This document shows positions 23,901 to 34,472 of a stretch of 64,000 nucleotides of DNA, piece after piece. Numbering within the stretch: position 1 is the first letter of the stretch; each line of letters starts with the position of its first letter. A model generated the notes under the pieces. It was not told the origin of the DNA and made no database searches. It saw only the letters and a program-made list of their open reading frames with translations. The position numbers and the translations under genes are program-made. The DNA comes from Serpula lacrymans var. lacrymans S7.9 (taxonomy: Eukaryota; Basidiomycota; Agaricomycetes; Boletales; Serpulaceae), in assembly GCF_000218685.1 (NCBI RefSeq), contig NW_006763301.1, forward strand, positions 1,416,053 to 1,480,052, read 5' to 3'.

Positions 23901-25437
23901 TGTGAGATAGTCAATGAGACATAAACTCTGTGACGAGTCGATTAACTTACAAATCTCCTGTGCGATACCACCGTCCTGTTCGCTTCAGTCCGAGCATAAT
24001 CTCTACCCACTCCATCTTTACGAACTTCTCACTCGTCAACTTTGGGTTGTTATAATATCCTCTAGCCACACCCAATCCGCCAATGATCAGCTCTCCAGAT
24101 TGACCAATAGGAACAGGTCGCAGACTCTCATCTACGACAAGCACGGCGTAACCAGCCAGGGGGCCACCAATCGTGACTTGCTTCGTACTGGGACCCACTT
24201 CTGTCATTGTAGACACACAGGTAGTTTCCGTAGGTCCGTAACAATTGAATATACGACGTCCTGCGAAAGCCCAGCTTTGAACCAGAGAGATAGGAAGTAC
24301 TTCTCCACCGCAATAGATACCACGAATGTTAGGGTAATCGGAAGGAATGAGAGATGATAATAGGGAGGGGGTCACGGGAAGGTGAGAGACGCTTTTCGCT
24401 ACTGTAGCTAAATTTGACCTGTCTGCGAGGCATATAGTCCCTCCATTGCAAAGTGTGCTCCAAATCACACCAGAAAAGGCTGAGAAAGTAAAACGTTAGA
24501 CAGTCTAAATGCATAGATACTTTGAAGCATACTACATACCATCAAATGCGACAGAATAAACGAGGAAAACACGATCTCCAGGATGAACATCCATGTTAGC
24601 TGGTCTGTCTTGTTCGAAGCGCCGTACATATTGAATCAGATTTTTATGTTCGACCATGACTCCCTTTGGTGCACCACTGGTGCCACTAGTCATGATTACA
24701 TACGCTAAACGATTTGAGGAGGGCTGGAGATGCATAGATAACTCTAGGGAAAGATACTGAATATTTCGTGTAGGTACTGGAGGGACTTTCAAAACAGTTG
24801 CGCGACGCTGAGATGTATAGTCCGTGACGAGCGGAGCATAGTGCTCTTCGGTCAGAATGATTTGCTTTGGTTCTATCGTAAACAGAACGGTATTGATTCG
24901 ATCCTGAGTCCAATCTTCGGCATCGAATGGAACATATGCGCCACCTAGGATTGGTAAAGGTGAGTTTTCAGGCTAGATAGATCAGAGGAAAGGAAGGGAC
25001 GAACCTGCTTTGAGTACACCGATGATAGCAGCGATTGCATGAGGAGTGCGAGAAGCTATTACAGGAACGAGATCCTCCTCTTGAATGCCTGCATTGAAGA
25101 GTCTTTCTGCGGTCTCGTTCGCCAAACTGTTGAGTTGTCCATATGTGAGCTTTGGCCCATCTACACCCTGTTCGAGAGCAGTCCAGTCTGGATATGCCTG
25201 GGCTACTTCTTCTATGTCTGTGTGGATACCTCTAGCGATTGAGCTGTAGCTGGTAGCTCTGCGAAGATCTTTGACGCCAGAAAACGCGATGAGACGTTCC
25301 AAGTCAAACTGGATGGCGCTGATACGTTTGCTGCGACGATCGCGACGACGGGTTAGGGTGGGCGATACTGGGGTGCGAGCGACTGTTGTGGATGGTGGCA
25401 GTCGAGTGACGATGGGCGGGAGAAGAGGAGCCGACAT
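17977..25437 (-). CDS. Bimodular NRPS, A-T-C-A-T-C-T (GliP-like architecture)
   Basis: Predicted non-ribosomal peptide synthetase that joins two amino acids and likely releases a cyclic dipeptide. Fourteen exons from ATG 25437 sum to 6,744 coding bases in frame, giving 2,247 residues. A1: TSGTSGAPKG, NCYGPTETT, YRTGDF, NDKVDR. T1: LGGDSI (Ser about 613). C1: intact HHGLVDG (about 826). A2: YTSGSTGVPKG, MYGPCE, YRTGDI, GRVDD, NHKVDR. T2: LGATSL (Ser about 1674). C2: NHIITD followed by HWS (about 1855). T3: LGGSSI (Ser about 2206). The order and size match GliP of the gliotoxin pathway (2,135 residues), where C2-T3 closes the diketopiperazine. A hand reading of the pocket gives D-A-G-T-I-C-C-C-V for A1, loosely like phenylalanine-type codes, and D-G-F-S-L-A-M-I-F for A2; treat both as tentative. 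It is divergent from a P450 gene, with CCGCGG between them. Confidence 0.93.
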
Positions 25438-25901
25438 CGTGAATGGCCAAGCCTTGCTTGTAGAGTGTAAGGAAAGGTGTACTTAACAGATAAGTTTTTG
25501 TGAGCGGTGCTGGGCCTTATTGTGAAGCGAGGATGTGGACAGTGTAGTTCCTGGGTGGACCACCATCGAACAGAGGCAACCCGCGGGTCAATCTCGCCCT
25601 CAGCCATGGAAGCGCAACGGATCAGCACACCGAAATTAGCCTCCCGAGCTCGACGCGGGGGCTGTGCAGGCTCCAATGGCCGTGTCCGTCCCTGGGTGCA
25701 CCGCCCATCTGCAGGCTAATCACTGAATGATATATCATTTCTCTAATCCTCATGTCATAGGTTTCTCCACGGAAGAATGTCACCATTGGCGTGCTCAACA
25801 ACCCGTCATCGCAATTTCCATTTCATATCTCTTCTTCTCTTCTTCGTGAAAAGCACTCACTTCAACCGTCATCCCCTTCATCTTTATTCTTTCTTTCCAA
25901 C
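25438..25901. other. Divergent promoter of the NRPS and P450-1
   Basis: 464 bases between two divergent starts, with the palindrome core at 25581 and a pyrimidine-rich leader before the P450. No gene is seen. Confidence 0.65.
25581..25586. promoter_or_regulatory. Cluster palindrome core (NRPS / P450-1)
   Basis: Reads acccgcgggt, a ten-base perfect palindrome around CCGCGG, about 145 nt upstream of the NRPS ATG. The outer TTCAT/ATGAA arms are absent. Confidence 0.5.
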
Positions 25902-27872
25902 ATGAGTTTTCTTAATTCTTCATCACTCACATCTTCCATCACTCTCCCAACTAGCGTCCAAAACAACTGGGCCGCCGTCGGTCTTGCTTTCTTGTCTGCT
26001 GGTGCAGTCTTTGGCGTTTCGAGAACCTTCATTTCCTCCTCAAGATCCACCTACATAATAAATTCTAGCGGTGAACGCTTGCCCCATGCTGATGAAGACA
26101 CTCGCTTTTCTCGCTTCAGCCATGGCAAGGAGCTGGGTGACCGTCTCGTAAAAGAGCTCGGTCCAATTTACACCTTCCAGTCAGGGACTTTGCGCGAACT
26201 GTCAGTTCTACTCATTTTTTGACATTAACAACTTGGCTAATTTATTTACCTCTTCAAAAAGCGTTCTGACTCAACCTGAAGACATCAAAGTTTACTACAG
26301 AGATGCATTGGGCAAGGACGAGTCAAAAGCTCACATCAAGTCACTTGCCATAAGCTTTGGAGATTACATGCGTCGGTATGTCGTGTTCCTCTAATTCTTT
26401 ATTCGAACTCCTTTGTAATTCAACATTCTTGTCAGTTTCCTGAGTCAGTCAGTCGGCTTCAAGTTTGGAAACGACTGGAAGCGAATCCGTGATGCAGTCG
26501 ACCCTCATTTCATTCGGGTGAGTATCTTTCCTATCTGCAATTTAACTCCTAGTTGATTCACTTTGCTCTAGAAAATGGCGCTGGACGCTGTTCCGAATAT
26601 GAAGATCGACTACGACTCGTGGATGAAGGCTCTGCGCGGTAACGCAGCCGCCGTTGCCAAAGGCTCGAGCCCAAATGACCCATTCGAAATTGAGGCTGTC
26701 GCTGCAACGAAAGAACTCCCTTTCAAAGCTATTGCAAAGTCGATCTACGGTGAGACGCTGAATGACAAGGTTCGCGTTATCTTCGCTTCTTTTGTTGGTG
26801 CTTTTACTGATTTACGCGTTCCCTTCCAGTGGTACGAGCGTCTCTGGGAACTGCACATGATCCACGAGCGGGTAATGGCAAACGCAATTGGCAACAAAAA
26901 CGCGACAAAAGCATGGTACCGATTCTTCCCAACTCAGGCCAACAAGGATCTGCGAGCATTCAAGAACGGTTACAAGGCTTTCAACTTTGAAATCGTCGCC
27001 GAATCTGAAAAGGTTCGTTACACCGTGACTCACCCTAAGTTAATGCTGATATTTCACTCCTAAATTGTAGTTGGGTTATGATACTGTTGCCGTCAGGATG
27101 TACGGGAGTGTGGCGGATGGACTGATCTCAGAAGATGAGGTGCGTGTTCTCAATGACCCTACTCAGTGACAAAGCTGAACGAATCTCCTTATAGTTTAAC
27201 CAAACGCTCGACGAGATCCTTTTCGCAAACATCGATGTTACCTCTGTCGCTCAAGCTTGGTTCCTCCTCGACATCGGCAAGTACCCCGACATACAGGAGC
27301 GTCTACGTGCCGAAGTCGCTTCCGTTGACGAGTACGACCCCAAAGCCGTCGCCGACTACCTCTCCTCCACCACAAACCTCATGCACCTCGTCCACTCCGA
27401 ATCCGCCAGACTGCACCCCATCCTGTGGTACAACATCCCCGAAGGTAAGCTATCCAAGCGCCCTCTCTTACCGTTCAGCAACTAATTCTTAACTCTCTCG
27501 TTAGTTATCTCGGTTGAGAAGAACATTGGTGGCTACCACATTCCTAGAGGAACATCCGTCTGCATCTCCACCTACCACGTCAACACCAACCCCGCCATCT
27601 GGGGCTCCGACTCAACCTCTTTCCGCCCCGAACGATTCAAGGAAATCTCCTCAAGTCAGTACCGACACGCATTCTGGCGCTACGGGCTGGGCCCACGCCA
27701 ATGTCTCGGAAAGAACTTTGCCCCACTCATCGTCAAACTCGTCGCCTTGAAAGTTCTCAAGACACACCGGATCGAGACCGTCACCGACGTTGACTTTGAC
27801 AGGATGCAGTTCACGGTGACGCCCAAAGCTGCGCTGCGGTTCACCCCTCTTCGCATGAGCTTCTTGTCTTGA
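25902..27872 (+). CDS. Cytochrome P450 (P450-1)
   Basis: Predicted haem monooxygenase of 520 residues from eight exons (25902-26200, 26262-26375, 26436-26517, 26572-26769, 26830-27012, 27071-27139, 27195-27444, 27505-27872), which sum in frame. An N-terminal membrane anchor is likely (WAAVGLAFLSAGAVFGV, about 26-42). The I-helix reads FANIDVTSVAQAW, the K-helix ExxR is ESARLHP, PERF follows, and the haem-binding loop is YGLGPRQCLG with the proximal cysteine. All core residues are present. The ANIDVT form of the I-helix, in place of AGxDTT, recurs as ANVDVS in the second P450 of the cluster, which suggests the two are related. It shares a divergent promoter with the NRPS and is the best candidate for oxidising the dipeptide. 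The position oxidised cannot be told. Confidence 0.93.
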
Positions 27873-28048
27873 TTGGGAAGGAGGAAAGCAAGGAGGACTT
27901 TTTTGTGTGCAGGTGGAATTATTGTATTCAGCTAGTCTGAGAATTGTTTATAGTCGTCTATCCTTTGGGCCTTTATATAATTTATAACATTTCTTTTCAA
28001 CACCAAACTTCACGGTCAGTCAGTGTGTGCTCTGAGTCTCAAGGATAG

Positions 28049-28220
28049 CAAGCCTCCTCCTATTTGCTGATAGTTGCGCCAACCAAACTCACAATTTGAT
28101 CCTAACCAGATGTCGTATAAGTCTTAGGGCTGTCTACGCCGTGGTTTCTCTCTCATGACAAAGTTGAATACGCGGCATGAACGGTCATTCATGTCCTTTT
28201 CATGACCTATCGAGAACAAG
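28049..28220. repeat. Tandem duplication, copy 1
   Basis: A 172-base segment from caagcctcc to cgagaacaag, repeated at once at 28226-28400 with a few substitutions and short indels. The most conserved part spans the catgacaaagttgaatacgc block. Confidence 0.85.
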
Positions 28221-28225
28221 AATAC

Positions 28226-28400
28226 CAAGCCTCATATTTGCTGATAGCGCCAACCAAGCTCACAACTTGGTCCTAACCAGATGTAGTATAGGTCTTAGGG
28301 CTACCTACGCCGTGGTGGGGTTTCTCCCTCATGACAAAGTTGAATACGCGGCATGAACGGTCACTCATGTCCTTTTCATGACCTATATATCGAGAACAAG
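28226..28400. repeat. Tandem duplication, copy 2
   Basis: A 175-base partner of copy 1, in the same orientation and separated by five bases. It differs by small insertions (for example gggg before tttctccctc, and tata before cgagaacaag). Confidence 0.85.
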
Positions 28401-28793
28401 ACCGATCAGGATCTGGATCATACTTCGAAGCTCGCAGAATGACCGCTCATCTAGCGTTCATCGCCCGATCTTCCTACTTGGAGTTGGCAATATAAAGTCG
28501 GCCTGGTGACAGACACATTGGTGATACGGTTTTATATTTCAACGTGTGAAAACAATAAAGAACATGCGGTATGATTGCGCTGTGTATATAAAGTATGAGG
28601 GTGAAGAGAGTCCGTAAAATCTACAAAATGCGAGTGCACGTATATATATCATCATGAGAGCAAGGCAACGTTAAGAGACCAAGAAACGATTGAGCGCCTT
28701 TCCTAGCGGTCGTAAACACAGCATGAGCTTCTATGCAATTAGGGTATGTACAAGTCTATATCCCCTCCTCCTTCCACGGAAGTATTCGACGGA

Positions 28794-30559
28794 TTAGAAC
28801 TTGACAAAAAGTCCGGGTGCAAACTTGAAGCGAGCAGCCCAGAAGAGGCAGGCGCCGGCTGTGCAGACGACACCAGAGAAGATGATCATGTCTCGGAAGT
28901 TACCCCCGTCGTGGTTGATGAGTGCTAAAGTCGATAATGAGTGACTGGTGTCTTTATGAGCAGAAAGTGAAACGCTACTTACCACCAGCAATAGGAGGTC
29001 CCGTGAGGCCAGCAAACGAGACGAATCCGAAAAGAAGCCCGGCCCGTCCACCGTATTTCGTGGTGTCGGGTGTGATCTTACCGATACACGCAGGCATAAG
29101 CTGAGAGATTGAAAAATCAGTATGCGTTGCAGAAGCAGAAAAGACACAAACTGACAGCAATGAATGCTCCACTGGTGAAACCGTAAGCAACCGCCCAGAC
29201 GATAAGTCCAGCGGGAGAATCGACTGCAAGCCAGGTGTAGAGAACAAGCGCAGCGCCACTACAAGCGAGAGCGAGGATGTTCATGCTATACGAAGAAAGA
29301 AATTTAATCAAGGAGTCATGTCAAAAAACAATATCAACGTACAATCCAAGCTTGTCAGCCATAATACCGGGGATAACACGGCCGAAGAATGAACCTGCAT
29401 TTTGAATAGCAAGGACATAGAGATAGACATTGGGACTGTAATTATGCGCAACGGCAAAGGTCTCAATGTAGTAGTAAGGGTTGTACGCTATAAAGATAGA
29501 TCAATAAGTGAGGCAAGACAAGACACTACACCAGAACACTCACTTCCTAGAACTGTAACGAAGGATCCAACCAAGAAAAGCAAATATACTGGATCCTTAA
29601 GTCCACCAAAGTCAAGAAGGGACCCAAAGCCAGCGAACTGGCGGCGAGGGAGACGACCCTTGATGAGGTAAATGGCAGGGATGAGGAATGCGAGGCAAAT
29701 AAAGGCCACAACTCGAACCGCCCAGGGGAACCCGACTGCGGGGATGAGCTTGTTAAGAACAATAGGGAAGACGACACCACCGAGGGAAGAACCTAGACAA
29801 ATGGGAGAAGTTAGCGATGTAAACAATAGAGTGGAGATACCAACACTCACCAGCCGTGGTCAATCCCATCATCGTACCACGCCTCTTAAGGTACCAGTGA
29901 GTGATGGCGCTCAATGCAGGGCTAAGGAGAAAGTTAGAGGTGATTAATCATGACGAAGAGAGTTACACATACTAGAATACCATGGCACTACCAATTCCGA
30001 ATACCAAGCCTTGTGCGAGGAAGAATTGATAATACTCCTTGCAAAGAGAGGTCATCATCAACCCGAAAACCAGAAGAATGGATCCGGGAACGATAAGAGG
30101 GGTGGGTCCGAATGAATCAAACAGACGTCCAATGAAGGCACCCTGAGACACGAGATGAGAACAATTCATATGAGATTGATTAGAAGGAAACTTACGGCAA
30201 AAAAGAATGTAAATAGTTGGAAAGTGCCTATCCATGAAATAGAAGATGCCGTGTCGGTACGCAACTGGTCTGCGAGATATCTTCAAGGTCGGGCGTTGAG
30301 CATGCGCAGTCACGTGATAGAAGTAGTTTGGGAATACTCACTGGGACTCGAAGATACCGTACGAGTTCATGACACCGAACTGAACGAAGAGAACCAGGAA
30401 TGCACCCCATACCACTCTCGTAGCTTCCTTTCCTCCCTCAGGAAACTCGCCGAGCTGTGGTGCTACTGGTTTCTCCTGGATGAGGTCTTCAGGTTCATAA
30501 GACTTTGGTTCTGCTTCAGCGGTCAGGGTGTTAACCGGGCTTCTGTCGTTTGCAGACAT
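28794..30559 (-). CDS. MFS transporter, monocarboxylate-transporter-like
   Basis: Predicted 12-helix major facilitator protein of roughly 440 residues in the plasma or organelle membrane. It probably exports the cluster product or moves a precursor. ATG at 30559 begins a soluble N-terminal tail ([10 protein letters not shown]...), and the first helix follows ([20 protein letters not shown]). Later exons carry the loop 2-3 motif GRLFDSFGP, the repeat [17 protein letters not shown], and [13 protein letters not shown] in the second half, as in fungal MCT-like (MCH-type) proteins. The final exon ends FAPGLFVKF. About eight introns interrupt the gene. A TATA element lies about 85 nt upstream and the long palindrome about 100 nt upstream, so it is a strong candidate member of the regulon. 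The substrate is unknown. Confidence 0.9.
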
Positions 30560-31171
30560 GGTGAGCGTCGTCTAGAGTGAAAATGAGACGCTAATGTTGT
30601 TGTTTTCTTAGATTTTCTCTGAGACCCATCGTCGAAGTGTATATACCAAGGTGTGCAGTTCATCCGCGGATGGACTCGAATGAGGCAGTTACATAATCCG
30701 ACGCGGCTCGGAGGCGGCGCGTCCGTCGAGATGACAAGAACATTCAAGTGTTCCAGTGCAGAAGCCTTGTTCCGTCCATAAAATCACCTAGTACAGCTGT
30801 AAGTCCCGTGTTTCTGGTGATAACAATGGTCCGCATGACTTGCTGCTGACTATAGACCGGGAAAACACCCATCCTCCGCAGTCTTATAGACGCCCACAGG
30901 ATTTTCGCCATTTGAAATGATGCATTGCCACCGCGTGTCGACATGTTAGATTGTTCTATTCCATCAATTATCTACGGCAACACTCCATGGAACATGGCTC
31001 AAACATCCGAGCTAATAAATCACTGTGGGCACTGCCTACAGTGCTCTATCACTTCGTATATCATATAACGTTTCACCCTCGTCCACTGCTTATCAACTTG
31101 TTCTCCACTTTCATTCCCTTACATTCGGTCACTTGGTTTTTTCTCTTTCAATCCTTTTTCTACTATCGACT
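30560..31171. other. Divergent promoter of the MFS transporter and P450-2
   Basis: 612 bases. The long palindrome lies near the MFS side, with further CGG triplets at about 30700-30725. The P450 side is a pyrimidine-rich leader. No gene is seen. Confidence 0.6.
30658..30674. promoter_or_regulatory. Cluster palindrome, long form (MFS / P450-2)
   Basis: Reads gttcatccgcggatgga, identical over 17 bases to the site at 12711 some 18 kb away. It lies about 100 nt upstream of the MFS start, just beyond a TATA element (gtatatacc). Confidence 0.8.
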
Positions 31172-33463
31172 ATGTCTATTCTTCCATTTTCACCGTCAAG
31201 TGACATCTTTTCAACCCTCAATGTTTCGGTCCTTTCTGCTGTTATCGCCGCATGGATTGTCCTGAAGGTATGTGAGACAATTCATTCACTAGGCTTGGAT
31301 TCTTAGTTCTTCCACATCACACAGAGCTCTGGACTTAACCGTGTCCTTAAAAACCTTATTGTCGGACCCAGTGACCCTACCTTTGGCGTCAAAGGGGGCA
31401 GGTCCATTAATGGCCCCGCTTTCAAGTGGCCTTTCGGTAAGAAAATACTACTATTCCTTTGCAAACACTCATCCATTTCGCATAATCAGGAAACCTCGAA
31501 GATAAATTCATGCGCGGGCGCGTGAAAGGTATAGAATGGCAGGCCAAGTATGGCTCCGTATATCGCATCTGGTCTGGCGACCAAGCAGAAGTGTGAGTCA
31601 CTTGTTCAGGCAGCATTTTTACGAGGGGGGTTCTGAAGGCATCATCATATCTTTCTTGCAGTGTACTTACCCGCTGGCAAGATGCTCTCGAATTTTACCG
31701 TGACTCCCACTTGCACATCAAGCCAAGAGACTCTGATGGTGGCTGGATGTTCAAGGCTATTTTAGGTTTCGGGTATGTAACAATTACCCGGGATACTCAC
31801 AATACTGACGCTAACTATTTTTGGGCTTTCAGCTTGGGTCTTGTTAGGTAATATTACGCTACCCATTACGGGTCTGGCCTATACTGATCGATAAACTGCA
31901 GCGAGTCCCAATGGCGTCGTCTGCGAGGTCACTTTGACCCTCATTTCAACTTTGGCATCGTTGTAAGTGTGCTTTTATTCATTCCCATTCCATTTATTTA
32001 ATGTTCCCTTATAGTCCAAATTCGTCCCTGATATTCTCCTCGAGGCCGATGGTAAGTCTTTTCTCTTTGTTTTTCATGTTTCGCCTCCCGCATATGCGAT
32101 CCTTTTTTCAGTCTGTTTTTCTTACGCAGTAAACTAACACGTTTGATTTTTTCGATAGAATTCGTCCAGGGTATCTCACCTTCGGGTTCGGCAAATACAA
32201 TTGACATGCACACGGGTGACGACTTCAAGCCCTTTGGTTTCTTCCTTGTTGCCAAATTCCTCTTCGGTGAATTGGACAAGAGCCAGAGACAGATACTTAC
32301 TGAGCTCATCGACATGCACAGTACGTTCATTTCATATCTCTTTCTTATCTTCGGACCTGACGTCATATGTCCACGCAAACAGCCAGCATCTTCAAGCTCA
32401 TTTTCACTGACGTCAAAGCCATGATTCCTGTGGCCAGATACCTCCCATTCCTTCAGTAAGTTTTCCGGACTTACACAATTGAACATACACTCAAGGGTTT
32501 ATTCAATTGTTCCACGTTCTTCAGAGTCAGTCGCACTATCAAGACTTTCCACGATAGATGGTTGGACTTCAACCACGATGCGTTTGAGAAAGTTAAAGGC
32601 GACCCCAACTATCCAATCACGCACTTGTGGCAAGCAAAGGAGAACGGGACAATGTCAGAAAAGGAGGTCTGTCCGCTTCCTTTCTACCTTATAGTGTTCA
32701 AGGACTGACGGTATCGTAGTTGCTTAACACCGTTGACGAATCCCTCTTTGCAAGTCAGTTTTTATGTTGACTATCTCAATCCCGACTGGAGTACTAATCA
32801 CAATCATGACACGTTTAGATGTCGATGTATCTGCTGGCGTTGTAGCCTGGTCTATTCTCATGACGTCCGTCCATCAATCCCATCAAAAGCGACTACGTGC
32901 AGAAATCGCCGAAAATGCTCATGATCTTGATGGATACGTCCGACGTTCCGATACTTATCTCCACCACACCCTGTTAGAAACCCTGCGCGTGCACCCTGTT
33001 GCCCCCCTCATTCCCCCCGAAAGCGCCACCGTCGACAAAGTCCTGGATGATGGTTACGTCATCCCTCGTGGCGTTAAAGTTATCACGGATGTGGTAGCGG
33101 TCAACGTCCGCGACGAGTTCTGGGGTGATGACCGAGAGCTGTTCAAACCTGAACGCTTCGAGAAACTCACTGCGGAGGAGGTCAAGAGACATTTGTTCCA
33201 ATTCGGCTTCGGACCAAGACAGTGTCTTGGAAAATATATTGCAGACCGCATGGTCAAGGTGCGTTAACACTTCAAAAAAATGACTGCGCATTAATTAAAA
33301 TTTGCTGCAGGCCCTATTGGTATATATGTTCGGTCGATTTGAAGGTGTCGAGCTGCCAAATGGTCAGGACGCTAAGGGTGACTGGAAAGTCAAGGTGGAC
33401 ACATTTGTGCAGCTACCAGATGCACGTGTACGATTCACAAAGCTAGCAAAGCCCCTTGTGTAA
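31172..33463 (+). CDS. Cytochrome P450 (P450-2)
   Basis: Predicted haem monooxygenase of roughly 515 residues in about 13 exons, some very short (one of five codons near 31831-31845). The ATG at 31172 begins an N-terminal hydrophobic segment (VSVLSAVIAAWIVLK, about 19-33). Core motifs are all present: I-helix ANVDVSAGVVAW, K-helix ETLRVHP, PERF, and haem loop FGFGPRQCLGK. The C-terminus ends KLAKPLV. A motif WRRLRGHFDPHF in the C-helix region parallels WKRIRDAVDPHF in P450-1, so the two are probably related in-cluster enzymes. It is divergent from the MFS gene with the shared palindrome. It is likely a second oxidation step in the same pathway (inference). Confidence 0.92.
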
Positions 33464-34472
33464 GGATGGAGGCGTGTAGAGTGATTAAAGTATCTTTGCA
33501 GAATGTCTTATAGTATTACTATTTATTGAGAGGGAATAATACTCTGTAGCTCCGATATCACAAGTACTCAGGAAGTGAGGTGATCTAACGATTACATGTC
33601 GAGTGTGTTCAGACGAGATTGCGTGCTTAGGGTCTGGCAAATAGTTACGAAAGGATTTAGATGAGACTGCGGTGTTCTCGTAGTTGAGATGAAGCCTCTG
33701 GAAGCCTTGGAGCATGTACAGCCTCGGGTTGGCAAAGTGACAACCCACTGGCCCGGGTATGGCGGTCACCCTCATGGAGATATGTCGGTATTTCTTCTCC
33801 TCCAAAGCGAAGCGCAAAAAATTGCGAGGGATCACTGGCATAAAGTTTCGATCACGATTGCCGCTCAGGATCGCTCGTGCTTAAGCGTGATGGGCATCGA
33901 GGATGAACCAATACGCTTATAATTTGACATCGATCACCAAAAGTGCAGTGCCAGGGGGGCTGAAGCGCTCAAGTCCCCTGGCAACTATGTATGCTAGGTA
34001 CGCCACAAATATATCAGTAATTTGGTCTGACTGAGGATGCTAATATCGAAGTATGATCGCCATGCTTGTTTTCGACTCCGGTCCTCTGCAGAACATAGCT
34101 CTAAATTTAACTACAACGTGCTTTTGACATTGCCCCTCTTGCGCCTCAGCAAAGTCACGTTTGTGATCTCAAAAAATACGATGTTACGATGTTTTACAGC
34201 AAACGTTTGGAGCTCCCTCAACAGATATACACCAATTAAGACCGGCCATGTTTTTCTTCCTATGCAATGACTGTTACATGCTGCTTTGCCAATGTTCGTG
34301 ACTCAATAAATAAGTAATCAATAAACAAACATGCCTACGCTAGCGCAGGATGTATAACTTATGTAAAAGAATGTTTGTATGAGAGGAAAGAGTCACGAAC
34401 GGCGATAAAAATGAATGAACCTCAAAGAAAACAAAAAAAGAGAAATGAAGGATAGTATATGAGTAGGATAGA
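33464..34472. other. Convergent 3' flank between P450-2 and the prenyltransferase
   Basis: About 1 kb with no recognisable gene. The two flanking genes end toward each other. No repeat or RNA gene was seen. Confidence 0.5.

Larger units (their letters stand above)
27873..28793. other. Convergent 3' flank with a tandem duplication
   Basis: P450-1 and the MFS gene end here tail to tail. The middle is occupied by two tandem copies of a segment of about 172 bases. No gene is seen. Confidence 0.6.

Noticed and set aside
17977..25437. NRPS as a siderophore or alpha-aminoadipate reductase-like enzyme
   Set aside because: Two full A-T-C modules plus a terminal T, and no reductase or thioesterase domain, do not fit those types.
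28049..28400. CRISPR-like or transposon terminal repeat
   Set aside because: Only two long adjacent copies with no spacers, no inverted ends and no transposase; a simple tandem duplication explains it.
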